Shown here piece by piece: positions 27,873 to 36,126 of a DNA stretch of 63,834 bases. The notes beneath the pieces are model-generated. The model searched no databases and was not told where the DNA came from. It saw only the letters and a program-made list of their open reading frames with translations. Every line of letters starts with the position of its first letter. The stretch's first letter is position 1. Location: NCBI RefSeq assembly GCF_003710815.1, contig NZ_RHHP01000009.1:1-63834 (forward strand). Reading direction: 5' to 3'. The DNA is from Brevibacillus centrosporus (lineage in GTDB: Bacteria; Bacillota; Bacilli; Brevibacillales; Brevibacillaceae). The position numbers were made by a program, and so were the translations under genes.

Positions 27873-28496
27873 TTGAAGCGATTGATCGATATTTCGCAAA
27901 GACTGGATAACCAGGTAGCGGGTTGGCCGGGGGATACGCCGTTTTCGTATTCGCTGGCATGGAATAAAGCAGACAGCGGTTCTGTAAATGTGGGCAAAAT
28001 CGTCATGAGCATTCATACGGGAACGCATATCGATGCTCCTTTTCATTTCGATGATGAAGGAAAGCGGGTCATTGACCTGGACCCGGAGCTGTATGTAGGG
28101 CCAGCGCGTGTCGTTCACGTTTCTGTAAGCCAATCGATTGGGATCGATGATTTGAAAGATGTCGAATTGGAAGGGGTAACGCGCCTGTTGATCCGTACTG
28201 GAGCATGGGTAGACCGACAGTCGTTTCCTCAAACCATTCCCCATTTGGAGCCAGACTTGGCTGCCTATCTCGCACAGTACGGCGTCCGACTGATCGGGCT
28301 GGATCTTCCTTCCGTTGATGTACTCGACAGCAAGGAGCTGCCCGCTCACCATGGGCTTACTCGTCATGGCATTCACATTTTGGAGGGCATCGTTCTGGAA
28401 GACGTACAGCCAGGTGACTATGAATTAATCGCACTGCCTCTGCCGCTAGTCGAGGCGGATGGAAGCCCGGTAAGAGCTGTGCTTCGGGAGCTGTAA
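27873..28496 (+). CDS. kynB: arylformamidase (kynurenine formamidase)
   Basis: A 207-residue KynB-type metal-dependent cyclase-family hydrolase that removes formate from N-formylkynurenine. The signature is MSIHTGTHIDAPFHF, whose histidines and aspartate bind zinc, and the C-terminal region reads LIGLDLPSVDVLDSKELPAHHGL. The N-terminus RLIDISQRLDNQVAGWPGDTPF is typical. The TTG start follows AAGGGGGG, 12 bp after kynA. Terminator immediately downstream. Confidence 0.94.
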   Translation: MKRLIDISQRLDNQVAGWPGDTPFSYSLAWNKADSGSVNVGKIVMSIHTGTHIDAPFHFDDEGKRVIDLDPELYVGPARVVHVSVSQSIGIDDLKDVELEGVTRLLIRTGAWVDRQSFPQTIPHLEPDLAAYLAQYGVRLIGLDLPSVDVLDSKELPAHHGLTRHGIHILEGIVLEDVQPGDYELIALPLPLVEADGSPVRAVLREL

Positions 28497-28510
28497 GGGG
28501 ATAGAGAGAA

Positions 28511-28541
28511 AGAGCATCGTGCGCTGGCACGGTGCTTTTTT
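28511..28541 (+). terminator. intrinsic terminator of the kyn operon
   Basis: AGCATCGTGC-gctg-GCACGGTGCTTTTTT, 15 bp after the kynB stop. Confidence 0.88.
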
Positions 28542-28635
28542 CGTCCAGGTGAAGGCGTGGCCCACACAAGCTGTAGCTGCTGGCTCTGCCTTGTCGCTGT
28601 TCATCAAAAAGCCGAAACAATCATAAATGGTTAGA

Positions 28636-28684
28636 AGAAACTCCTGATTTTCTTACAAACGGCGGAAAATCAGGAGTTTTGTTA
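28636..28684. terminator. second strong hairpin terminator
   Basis: AAACTCCTGATTTTC-ttacaaacggcg-GAAAATCAGGAGTTTTGTT. The stem is 15 bp and nearly perfect. It lies between the kyn terminator and the methyltransferase gene, so it may serve as a backup or as an attenuator-like element. The rest of 28542-28778 has nothing clear. Confidence 0.7.
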
Positions 28685-28778
28685 TAGAAAGCCCAAAAAG
28701 GGAGTTTTACCCAAATGGGCGTTGTGTATAAAATTGGGTAAGAGACTTACCATCATGGAGAGAAGGGGATGGAACAGG

Positions 28779-29417
28779 ATGGATCAAGTGAACAGCTATA
28801 TCGACTCCGTGTTTTCCAAGCAAGATACTCTTTTGGAGGAAGTCGTTGCGTCCATCAAAGAAAACGGCATGCCTTCTATCTCGGTGTCTCCCTCTTCAGG
28901 AAAGCTCCTCACGTTGCTGATCTCCATTTCCGGGGCGAAAGATGTGCTGGAAATAGGAGCTCTTGGCGGCTATAGCGGGATTTGCCTGGCCAGAGGCTTT
29001 GGCAGGGGGGGAACACTCACGTCTCTGGAGCTGGAGGAAAAATACGCAGAGCTGGCACACCGCAATCTATCAAAGGCTGGCTTTGGGCAGCAGGTAACCT
29101 ATATGATTGGACCGGCACTGCAAAGCCTGGAGCAGCTCGTCAGCGAGAAGAGGCAATTTGATTTTTTCTTTATTGATGCGGACAAAGACAATTATGAAAA
29201 CTACCTGCATGCGTGCATTCGATTGGCAAAGCCGGGCGCTCTGATCGTTGCGGATAACGTGCTTGCCGGTGGCAGTGTAGCAGCTGACAATGCGATGCCG
29301 ACGCGGTATACAAAAATCATGAGGAAGTTCAATGAAGCGGTGGCGAATCATCCTCAGCTGGAGTCCCAGTTGATTCCGATTGGCGATGGTTTGACTGTCT
29401 CAAAGGTAAAGGAGTAA
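28779..29417 (+). CDS. SAM-dependent O-methyltransferase
   Basis: A 212-residue class I methyltransferase of the caffeoyl-CoA/catechol O-methyltransferase family (YrrM-like). Motif I is DVLEIGALGGYSGICLARG (residues about 60-78), the SAM-acidic residue is in TSLELEEKYAELA, and the metal-binding FFIDADKDNYENYL and VADNVLAGGSV follow. ATG 28779 lies behind GAGAAGGGG; GTG and ATG starts further upstream lack good sites. It probably methylates a small catechol or hydroxamate. The start of this four-gene run is not clearly linked to kyn. Confidence 0.85.
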   Translation: MDQVNSYIDSVFSKQDTLLEEVVASIKENGMPSISVSPSSGKLLTLLISISGAKDVLEIGALGGYSGICLARGFGRGGTLTSLELEEKYAELAHRNLSKAGFGQQVTYMIGPALQSLEQLVSEKRQFDFFFIDADKDNYENYLHACIRLAKPGALIVADNVLAGGSVAADNAMPTRYTKIMRKFNEAVANHPQLESQLIPIGDGLTVSKVKE

Positions 29418-29465
29418 GACTTTTGCCCGATCAGGTCGTAGCGATGAAAAGGGAGGAGCATATAC

Positions 29466-30398
29466 GTGGCAAACAAGAATGTATGGGACCCGGATTGGGA
29501 TATTTCAGACGAGATCGCACAGCAGCTCATCTACAGCCAATTTCCCCAGCTATCCTCTCATACTGTACAGCGGCTGGGGCATGGCTGGGACAATACGGTC
29601 TTTCTCGTTGGCGGCAAGTACGTCTTTCGATTTCCGCGAAGAGAGCTTGCGGTTGATTTGATTCATTTGGAAGGGAAGCTCCTGCCAAAACTGGACGGTT
29701 TACTTACTCTGTCGTATCCGAAGCCGCTTTTCTACGGAAAAGGAACCAGCGAGTATCCTTGTCCTTTTTTAGGGTATTCGTATGTCAAAGGCAGCTTCCC
29801 CCAAAAGCTTGCGGATGAGCAACGGGCGAAATCGGCTAAGAAGCTGGGACAGTTTTTGCGAAGGCTGCACTCCTTTCCAGTCCAGATCGCCCGTGAAAAC
29901 GGTGCTCCCGAAGACCATCGGAAGCTGATGGACATCCCTGCGCGAAAGGAAAAGATGCAAGTCTTCCTCTCTCGTCTGAGCAACCAGATGGAGGAAAGAG
30001 AGCGAGCTGCTCTGGCGGACTATTTCAAACAGCTGTCTACCGATCCGGTTCGGGAGCGTAATGTTTTTTCACATGGCGATCTGCATTTTAAAAACGTACT
30101 GGTAGACGAACAGGGGGAAGTCTCAGGTATTATCGATTGGGGAGATATGAGCGTGGGGCACGCTGCCGGGGACTTGAGTATCGGATACAGCTTTCTGCCG
30201 CCGCGAGCACGCCATGCATTCTTCGCGGAGTATGGGGAAGTGGACGAAGATACGAAGCGACTGGCGCGTATGATGGCCATTTACATACCCATGCTGGTTT
30301 GGCTGCAAGCCATAGATGACGGAGATAAGCGGCTTGCCCAGGAGGCAAAGGGTACGATCGCGCGGGCGCTCACTGATGAGGAATTTCATGATAGGTAA
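29466..30398 (+). CDS. aminoglycoside/macrolide phosphotransferase-family kinase
   Basis: A 310-residue APH-fold kinase. The N-lobe is RLGHGWDNTVFLVGGKYVFRFPRR, with the ATP-contacting lysine/arginine region; the Brenner motif FSHGDLHFKNVLVDEQGEVSGIIDWGD carries the catalytic Asp in HGDLH and the metal-binding Asp in DWGD. It is closest in style to the macrolide/homoserine-type APH branch. GTG start behind GGGAGGAG. It may phosphorylate an antibiotic or metabolite; chromosomal APH-like genes are frequent in Brevibacillus-like genomes, so resistance is not implied. Confidence 0.85.
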   Translation: MANKNVWDPDWDISDEIAQQLIYSQFPQLSSHTVQRLGHGWDNTVFLVGGKYVFRFPRRELAVDLIHLEGKLLPKLDGLLTLSYPKPLFYGKGTSEYPCPFLGYSYVKGSFPQKLADEQRAKSAKKLGQFLRRLHSFPVQIARENGAPEDHRKLMDIPARKEKMQVFLSRLSNQMEERERAALADYFKQLSTDPVRERNVFSHGDLHFKNVLVDEQGEVSGIIDWGDMSVGHAAGDLSIGYSFLPPRARHAFFAEYGEVDEDTKRLARMMAIYIPMLVWLQAIDDGDKRLAQEAKGTIARALTDEEFHDR

Positions 30399-30527
30399 AT
30401 GTGATGTCATGTTTTCTGACATAACTGGTTGAAGGGTTGGAATTTTCCGTGCTACTATGGTGATGAGCCGAATGAAATGATGGCAAATCAATAGTCATGA
30501 TTCCATGACAAGGAGCTGTGAATCGCC

Positions 30528-30998
30528 ATGGTTAGCTTGACCAGAACTTCTTCCGACCACCCTGATTTTCGCTTGTTGATCGAATTGCTTGATCAAGACC
30601 TTTGGCAACGATACCCCCATACCCAAGAGTCTTACCTGCCGTTTAACGTGATCAAATTAGATGCGAAGGTCGTTGTCGCCTATGTAGATGGCGCGCCAGT
30701 GGGGTGCGGCTGTTTTCGTGATACAGGCCAATCGGGGATCGTGGAAATCAAAAGAATGTATGTGAAAGAGGGAGCACGGGGGCAGGGAGTCGCCAAAAAG
30801 GTACTCCAGGCTCTCGAGGCATGGGCAGTCGAGGAAGGGAAGGGAAGAGCGATTCTGGAGACAGGCACCAATCAGCCTGAAGCAGTCTCGTTGTACGGCA
30901 AGCTGGGCTATGAAGTGATCGATCGATATGAACCGTACGTGGATAATGACAACAGCATTTGTATGGGAAAAACGTTGTCTTACCCGTATCAATCATAA
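30528..30998 (+). CDS. GNAT-family N-acetyltransferase
   Basis: A 156-residue GNAT acetyltransferase. The acetyl-CoA loop is VKEGARGQGVAKKVLQALEAWA (motif A, R/Q-x-x-G-x-G/A), preceded by the beta4 strand EIKRMYV and followed by AILETGTNQPEAVSLYGKLGYEVI. ATG behind AAGGAG. Monocistronic with its own terminator. The substrate is unknown; small amines or protein N-termini are typical. Confidence 0.87.
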   Translation: MVSLTRTSSDHPDFRLLIELLDQDLWQRYPHTQESYLPFNVIKLDAKVVVAYVDGAPVGCGCFRDTGQSGIVEIKRMYVKEGARGQGVAKKVLQALEAWAVEEGKGRAILETGTNQPEAVSLYGKLGYEVIDRYEPYVDNDNSICMGKTLSYPYQS

Positions 30999-31015
30999 AG
31001 CTCTACATAAAACAT

Positions 31016-31050
31016 GAACTGCCAGGTGCGCCCTGGCAGTTCGTTTTTTT
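31016..31050 (+). terminator. intrinsic terminator
   Basis: GAACTGCCAG-gtgcgcc-CTGGCAGTTCgTTTTTTT after the GNAT gene; a TATAAGAATTTATAAGC palindrome begins 5 bp later. Confidence 0.92.
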
Positions 31051-31054
31051 AACG

Positions 31055-31089
31055 TATAAGAATTTATAAGCGTAATGCTTATGAATTCT
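31055..31089. repeat. terminator-associated palindrome, copy 2
   Basis: TATAAGAATTTATAAGC-gtaat-GCTTATGAATTCT, an inverted repeat with one mismatch. It shares AAGAATTTATAAG with the copies at 36853 and 40660. Confidence 0.5.
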
Positions 31090-31231
31090 GGAGCGCATGA
31101 CGAAGTGCCTCAGCGTCAGCTTCTGGCATTACTTCGGTAAAACATTCCACTAAAACGCGGTCGCTCCTCCTTGAGCAGGCCTCGATAGAGGTTTTCTTAT
31201 ACAGCTGCACTCGAATCGTTCCCCTAGTCAT
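31079..31231 (-). CDS. possible small protein, 50 residues
   Basis: An open frame beginning MTRGTIRVQLYKK and ending EADAEALRHALQNS fills much of the gap between the GNAT and SafE genes. It is polar and amphipathic with two cysteines. No convincing ribosome site precedes the ATG, and I recognise no family, so this is tentative. It overlaps the palindrome at 31055-31089 at its 3' end. Confidence 0.25.
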   Translation of the reverse strand: MTRGTIRVQLYKKTSIEACSRRSDRVLVECFTEVMPEADAEALRHALQNS

Positions 31232-31298
31232 AATCGCGCAGCAAGTGAAGTAACTAAAAGAGAGGATGACACATTCGAGCAAAGGTAGGGATCGCCCC

Positions 31299-31985
31299 AT
31301 GCACCTCGGCCTGCATGATTATCTGCTCTTGACGCTGACAGGAATCTTTAGCGCCCCTCATTGCATCGGTATGTGCGGAGGAATTATGTCGGCATGGACC
31401 CTGCAGTCCCGTTCCTCCATGCTGCATACCGTTATGGCGTACAACCTCGGTCGGGTCCTGACCTATATGGGAGTCGGCGCGTTCATGGGATTGATCGGCT
31501 CGTTTGTAGATGCAGCGGGAACGATAGTAGGACTCCAAGGGATCGCCAACGTACTGGGTGGACTGTTGATCCTGCTGTGGGTCATCAAAAAGGTGTCTCT
31601 GCCGCTTACCCAATGGTCTATCCTGCAGCTGTCCCCCGTACAAAAGTGGCTGGACAAACAAAAATCTCGCCCTGGTGTCCTCCCTATTTTTTTCAGCGGG
31701 TTGCTGCTCGGCTTTTTACCCTGCGGCCTGACCTATACGATGCATATGAAAGCCGCTGCCTCAGGAAGCATGGGAGAAGGCGCGCTTACGCTGGCCTTTT
31801 TTGGACTCGGAACACTGCCAGCCCTTTTTCTGATCGGCCTGTTCTCCGTCGTTCTTTCCAGAGCGCTACGCAACCGGATTTTGGTCGTCGCCAATCTGCT
31901 CGCAGTCTACATCGGTGTGGTGTCAATCATGCGCGGTCTGGTAATCAACGGCTGGGTGCCTCATGTAAATCCTTGGCTATGGTAG
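31299..31985 (+). CDS. SafE/UreH-type transmembrane protein (sulfite exporter TauE/SafE family)
   Basis: A 228-residue, six-helix membrane protein of the DsbD-like UreH_2 group seen in copper and cytochrome oxidase assembly clusters. A CIGMCGG motif (Cys22, Cys26) lies in the first helix, and the paired motif FLPCGLTYTMHMKAAASGS in the second half. These motifs are thought to bind copper or exchange thiols. I chose ATG 31299, preceded by GGTAGGG; ATG 31266 abuts its purine run. It neighbours a YtkA-like lipoprotein and CopA, so it likely works in copper handling. Confidence 0.82.
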   Translation: MHLGLHDYLLLTLTGIFSAPHCIGMCGGIMSAWTLQSRSSMLHTVMAYNLGRVLTYMGVGAFMGLIGSFVDAAGTIVGLQGIANVLGGLLILLWVIKKVSLPLTQWSILQLSPVQKWLDKQKSRPGVLPIFFSGLLLGFLPCGLTYTMHMKAAASGSMGEGALTLAFFGLGTLPALFLIGLFSVVLSRALRNRILVVANLLAVYIGVVSIMRGLVINGWVPHVNPWLW

Positions 31986-31995
31986 ATGGGGGAGA

Positions 31996-32451
31996 TCAAG
32001 GCTCGGCGGAAAACAAGTAGGACACCGTGGAAGACTTGCCGTCTGCCTCCAGCGTAATATCCGCTTTCCATTCTCCGATCATCGTTGGGATGATCTTTGC
32101 AACGAATACCCCTGGCTCTATGTATTCGGCCGCTACCTGTACTTCTCCGTGATCCATGCTCGGCATCGACAAGGTGATCGAGACTTTGGCGTTTTTCCAC
32201 TTGTCAGCCTCCGCTTCAGAAAGCATGATGCGCAGTTCATTTTCCTTGAGGATTTTAGGCGTTTCAGGCTCCAGTTCGACTTGGATGGAAAGAGAATACT
32301 CAGCAAAGGTCAGCCTATCAGATGACGCAGTGGAGCTGGATGGAGGGGATGATGGCGTATCCTGAGCCGAGTGACCCGCGTGTGAAGAGCATGCCGACAG
32401 GAGCAACAGGGCAGAAAAAAACAGCATGGACAGGACAGAAGCTCGTTTCAA
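31996..32451 (-). CDS. YtkA/FixH-like domain lipoprotein
   Basis: A 151-residue secreted lipoprotein. Signal peptide LFFSALLLLSACSS with the lipidated cysteine at residue 21, then a His/Ser-rich linker and a YtkA-like beta-sandwich ending GEWKADITLEADGKSSTVSYLFSA. Motif MDHGE may bind copper. TTG start behind GGTGAT. It is convergent with SafE and divergent from CopA. YtkA-like proteins accompany copper export and cytochrome c oxidase assembly. Confidence 0.82.
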   Translation of the reverse strand: MKRASVLSMLFFSALLLLSACSSHAGHSAQDTPSSPPSSSTASSDRLTFAEYSLSIQVELEPETPKILKENELRIMLSEAEADKWKNAKVSITLSMPSMDHGEVQVAAEYIEPGVFVAKIIPTMIGEWKADITLEADGKSSTVSYLFSAEP

Positions 32452-32616
32452 ACGATCACCGCTTTCTCACTGTATTGCAAGCAGCAAGCACCCTAATCGT
32501 ATTCAAAAGAAGGCACTTCCATGCAGTTTATCTGCCTGGTTTCATTTCTAAATCCCTTGAACGACGCATACGTATTACAGCGGGACATGCGGTCGTAACA
32601 AAGGGGTGTTCAGAGA

Positions 32617-34800
32617 ATGACCACGAAGCAAATCTATCAGGTCACAGGAATGACTTGTGCTGCCTGTGCGACTCGGATCGAAAAAATACTGACGAAAACG
32701 AACGGTGTGATAGAGGTAGAGGTCAGCCTGGCGACCAACAAAGCGCGGGTTTCCTATGATGATCAGCAAATTGACAACGATGCGATCATAGCGAGGATTG
32801 AAAAGCTGGGCTATCAGGCACAGCCCGAGCAAGAGGGAGAGGCGCACTCGGAAAAGGACGACCTGCTTCGCCGCTTCCTGTTTTCCAGTGTCCTCACCGT
32901 GCCTTTTTTGTGGGGGATGGCGTCTCATTTTTCGTTTTCCTCGTTTATTTGGGTACCTGCGCTATTTTTGCATCCCTATTTTCAGTTCGCCTTGGCGCTT
33001 CCCATTCAGCTATGGATCGGCTATCCCTTTTACGCGGGCGCTTGGAGTGCGATCCGGAACCGTAGCGCCAATATGGATGTCCTGGTCGTTCTCAGTACGT
33101 CGGCCGCTTTTTTTTACAGTCATTACCTCACGTTTACGGCCTCGCCTGCGTCCACCCATCAGCTCACGCTTTACTACGAGACCTGTGCGGTTATCTTTAC
33201 TTTTCTGCTACTTGGCAAATACCTGGAGGCCATGGCCAAGGATCGCAGCAGAAACGCCATCCGGCAGCTGCATCATTTACAGCCGAAGGTCGCGAACGTG
33301 CTGCGCCCGACAGGTGTTACCACTGTGCCCATAAGCGAACTCGTTGTCGGTGATATTTTCATCGTCAAGCCAGGGGAACGCATTCCTACGGACGGCCTCG
33401 TCATCGAAGGCCAATCCACGGTCGACCAATCCATTTTTACAGGAGAGAGCCTGCCGGTGGAGAAATGGAGCGGTCAAACGGTGATCGGGGCGACACTGAA
33501 CCAGAATGGCTGGCTGAAAGTGAAAACGACAAAGGTAGGTAGTGAAACTGCATTAACGCAGGTCATCAAGACGGTAGAGGAAGCCCAGATGTCCAAAGCA
33601 CCGATCCAACGCATGGCAGACGAAATGACGGATATCTTCGTGCCGATCATCATCAGCATAGCCGTGATCTCGTTTTTGGCCTGGTATTACGTGTTCACGT
33701 CGCACGCATTCGGCGAGTCGCTCGAGAAGGCCATCGCGGTGCTCATCATCGCTTGTCCGTGTGCCTTGGGTTTGGCGACGCCGATGTCCATCCTGGTAGC
33801 ATCAGGGCGGGCGGCACAGCTCGGTATTTTATTCAAGCAAGGCAAGTATTTGGAGACACTGCAGCGGGTGGATACGGTCGTTTTGGACAAAACAGGCACG
33901 CTGACAAAAGGAAAGCATGAAGTGATCGACCTGTATACATTAGGGTGGTCAAAGGAAGAGCTTATGCGCTTGGTAGCAGCTGCAGAAACGGCGTCCGAGC
34001 ATCCTCTCGCAGCGGCGATTGTCACGTATATGAAAAATCGCGGCGTGTCCATACCTGCTCCTACCTCGTTCACACCTTTGCCCGGATACGGAATTATTGC
34101 GAGTGTAAGCGGTCACTCCGTCATCGTGGGCTCTGCCAAGCTCATGAACAGCCATAACATTGACGTTACCCCCGTACAACAGCGAATGGACGGACACGCG
34201 ACAGAAGGGAAAATCGTGATGCTGGTGGCCATCGACCATCGGCTGGCTGGCTATATTGCCCTGTCCGATCCGCTGAAGGAGGATGCCGTACATGCTGTGC
34301 AACGGCTGAAAAAGCTCGGAAAAGACGTCATGATCATCACGGGAGACAACGAGCATACGGCCTGGAGTATCGCCAGACAAGCAGGGATACGTCGCGTCTA
34401 TGCCAGCAAGCTGCCGGGGGAAAAGGTCCAGATTATTCAGGAGCTGCAAAAGAGGGGCAAGACGGTGGCAATGGTCGGAGATGGGATCAATGACGCTCCT
34501 GCGCTCATGGCTTCCCACATTGGGATTGCGCTCGGTACAGGAGCGGATATCTCGAAGGATTCTGCTGACGTGCTCATCATGCACGGGGAGCTGACGGGCA
34601 TTGTGCATTCCTTCCTCCTCAGTCAGCAAACGATGAAAAACATTCGCCAAAATCTGTTTTGGGCGCTCTTTTACAATACGGTCGCCATTCCAGCGACGAT
34701 GATTGGCTTTTTGGCTCCGTGGGTAGCGGGGATCGCGATGGCATTCAGCTCGCTCTCCGTCGTATTGAACTCGTTGCGACTGAGACGGAGCAAATTGTAA
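32617..34800 (+). CDS. copA: Cu+-exporting P1B-type ATPase
   Basis: A 727-residue heavy-metal P-type ATPase. It has one N-terminal HMA domain with [16 protein letters not shown] (CxxC near residues 14-17) and eight helices with the ion-site [13 protein letters not shown] (CPC about residues 380-382). The phosphorylation loop is [12 protein letters not shown] (Asp about 425), the P1B nucleotide-binding SEHPLAAAI, and the hinge [10 protein letters not shown] (about 621). The CPC plus ALGLATPM pattern fits group IB-1 (Cu+/Ag+). Most CopAs from this group have two HMA domains; this one has one. No copZ or csoR lies adjacent. It pairs functionally with the upstream SafE and YtkA genes. Confidence 0.92.
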   Translation: MTTKQIYQVTGMTCAACATRIEKILTKTNGVIEVEVSLATNKARVSYDDQQIDNDAIIARIEKLGYQAQPEQEGEAHSEKDDLLRRFLFSSVLTVPFLWGMASHFSFSSFIWVPALFLHPYFQFALALPIQLWIGYPFYAGAWSAIRNRSANMDVLVVLSTSAAFFYSHYLTFTASPASTHQLTLYYETCAVIFTFLLLGKYLEAMAKDRSRNAIRQLHHLQPKVANVLRPTGVTTVPISELVVGDIFIVKPGERIPTDGLVIEGQSTVDQSIFTGESLPVEKWSGQTVIGATLNQNGWLKVKTTKVGSETALTQVIKTVEEAQMSKAPIQRMADEMTDIFVPIIISIAVISFLAWYYVFTSHAFGESLEKAIAVLIIACPCALGLATPMSILVASGRAAQLGILFKQGKYLETLQRVDTVVLDKTGTLTKGKHEVIDLYTLGWSKEELMRLVAAAETASEHPLAAAIVTYMKNRGVSIPAPTSFTPLPGYGIIASVSGHSVIVGSAKLMNSHNIDVTPVQQRMDGHATEGKIVMLVAIDHRLAGYIALSDPLKEDAVHAVQRLKKLGKDVMIITGDNEHTAWSIARQAGIRRVYASKLPGEKVQIIQELQKRGKTVAMVGDGINDAPALMASHIGIALGTGADISKDSADVLIMHGELTGIVHSFLLSQQTMKNIRQNLFWALFYNTVAIPATMIGFLAPWVAGIAMAFSSLSVVLNSLRLRRSKL

Positions 34801-34804
34801 AAAC

Positions 34805-34940
34805 AACTGTGCATGTAGCCAAGGATGAAAAGGGAAGCTCGGTGCAATTCCGACACGGTCCCGCCACTGTAAGAGGGGAGTCAGCACTCCGAAATAGCAC
34901 TGATCCAAATGGATTGGGAAGGCAGGTTGCTGGCGAACAC
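34805..34940 (+). ncRNA. cobalamin riboswitch
   Basis: The conserved core is easily read: AAAAGGGAAgctcGGTGcAATTCC, then CCCGCCACTGTAAgagGGGAGTC, GCACTG and TGGGAAGG. These match the B12-box, J6/3 and P6 features of adenosyl/methyl-cobalamin riboswitches. The part 5' of GGGAA is short, and the helix boundaries are estimates. It sits 3' of copA and precedes only fragments of a metE-like gene, so it may now control nothing. A GGAGGG site and GTG (35029) follow 90 bp later. Confidence 0.88.
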
Positions 34941-35028
34941 TGCTTATTTAGGCATTTCTAACCTTCTATCAGGGGTTGGGAATGCTTTTTCTATTTCGTT
35001 CAAAACCAAAAAGCTGGAGGGATATGGA

Positions 35029-35272
35029 GTGAGCGAAATGAAGAGCAGAAACTTTTTGGACTCCGTAAAACACTACGCGGAAGTGATCGATTTGCCGGTA
35101 TATATGGATTCCTGAAAGATAAGACTCATGGTGTAGGACTTGTGGCTGGCCGTAATAGATCAATCCTGACTGCGGATTGAAAACACGCGGCGAAGAAGAA
35201 ACCATCGCTTCGCTCAAAAACATGGTAGAGGCTACTCAACTGGTGCGCAAACAGCTGGCGGCAGTGAAATAG
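35029..35272 (+). pseudogene. metE (B12-independent methionine synthase) remnants
   Basis: Downstream of the riboswitch a GTG with GGAGGG starts a 28-codon frame (MSEMKSRNFLDSVKHYAEV ...) that ends at 35115. Further on, in another frame and without a start, 35159-35272 encodes [27 protein letters not shown] and [10 protein letters not shown], then a stop. [10 protein letters not shown] followed by a LKNMV helix is the C-terminus of MetE, where the cysteine binds zinc. Between them LKDKTHGVGLV may be another MetE shard. A full MetE is about 750 residues; nearly all is gone. Cobalamin repression of metE is a known arrangement. Confidence 0.7.
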
Positions 35273-35308
35273 AGCAGCAGAGTAGAACGAGACGTAAGGA
35301 GGAGCAGC

Positions 35309-35791
35309 ATGGACCATTCATCCAAAACTGTCAGTGAATCCAGAACCGTCATGACTGATCTGGTCTTTCCGCCCGATACGAACCACCTCCATACGATTTT
35401 TGGGGGAAAAGTGATGGCGCACGTAGACAAGATTGCTTGCATAGCAGCCATGCGTCATTGCCGCCGAGCCGTAGTGACCGTATCAAGCGACAGCTTTGAC
35501 TTCTTGGCTCCGATCAAAACCGGTGAAGCGATCAATCTGGAAGCCTACGTGACGTGGGTACACAAAACCTCGATGGAAGTTTTCGTAAAGGTAGAGTCGG
35601 AGAATTTGCTGACAGCTGAGCGCAGATTGACAGCGAGAGCTTATTTAACCTTTATCGCCTTGGATGACGAAGGAAAACCGACCGCAGTCCCACAGGTGAT
35701 TCCCGAGACCGATGAGGAAAAAAGCCAGTACGAACATGCGGAAGAACGCTATCATATAAGAAAAAAGCGCCGGGCAGAGAAGGTACAATGA
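35309..35791 (+). CDS. acyl-CoA thioesterase (hotdog fold)
   Basis: A 160-residue hotdog-fold thioesterase of the YkhA/YciA/BACH type. The N-terminal block is VFPPDTNHLHTIFGGKVMAHVDKIACIAAMRHCRR, containing the catalytic Asp and the helix of the hotdog; it is followed by VTVSSDSFDFLAPIKTGEAI. It hydrolyses medium/long-chain acyl-CoA in the cytoplasm. ATG follows GTAAGGAGGAG. It overlaps the next small gene by ATGA, so the two are co-translated. Confidence 0.9.
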   Translation: MDHSSKTVSESRTVMTDLVFPPDTNHLHTIFGGKVMAHVDKIACIAAMRHCRRAVVTVSSDSFDFLAPIKTGEAINLEAYVTWVHKTSMEVFVKVESENLLTAERRLTARAYLTFIALDDEGKPTAVPQVIPETDEEKSQYEHAEERYHIRKKRRAEKVQ

Positions 35792-35934
35792 TGGAGCGAA
35801 ATGACAGGATGATCGAGCATTTCGAATGTCCGTGGTGCGGCTATGTAGAAGATGTACGGAGCTTAGAAGAACACATCGATATGGGACAAGCATGCTCGTG
35901 CTGCGGGATGACGGATATCGACAGCCATGTCTGA
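35788..35934 (+). CDS. 48-residue zinc-ribbon-like protein
   Basis: A short gene whose ATG overlaps the thioesterase stop (ATGA). The product has FECPWCGYVEDVRSLEEH and QACSCCGMTDIDSHV, two CxxC pairs about 20 residues apart, with histidines nearby: a minimal zinc ribbon. Its role is unknown; coupling to a thioesterase is the only clue. The mini-transposon inserted 10 bp after its stop, separating it from its terminator at 36812. Confidence 0.6.
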   Translation: MMERNDRMIEHFECPWCGYVEDVRSLEEHIDMGQACSCCGMTDIDSHV

Positions 35935-35939
35935 GCGTT

Positions 35940-35944
35940 CTTGC
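35940..35944. repeat. target-site duplication, left copy (CTTGC)
   Basis: CTTGC directly before the TGT end of the 830-bp element; the identical right copy is 36775-36779. Removing the element and one copy restores a continuous intergenic sequence leading to the terminator at 36812. Confidence 0.75.
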
Positions 35945-35952
35945 TGTCCAAT

Positions 35953-36032
35953 GAAAATAAAGTGTTGGACTAAAAAATAAAGTATTAGACTCGGAAAATA
36001 AGTTGTAGACTGAGAAAATAAAGTATTAGACT
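35953..36032. repeat. four left-end repeats (putative transposase binding sites)
   Basis: Units at 35953-35971, 35973-35991, 35994-36011 and 36014-36032, about 20-21 bp apart (consensus GAAAATAAAGTATTAGACT). The inverted right-end copy is 36748-36766. Helical-period spacing suits cooperative transposase binding. Confidence 0.75.
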
Positions 36033-36126
36033 GGCAACGCCACATTAAGATAACGGGCAGTTTAGCGACAGATAGAAATATCTCATATTATTAATAGTGC
36101 TTATTCAGTTGAATGGAGGGTCTGTC

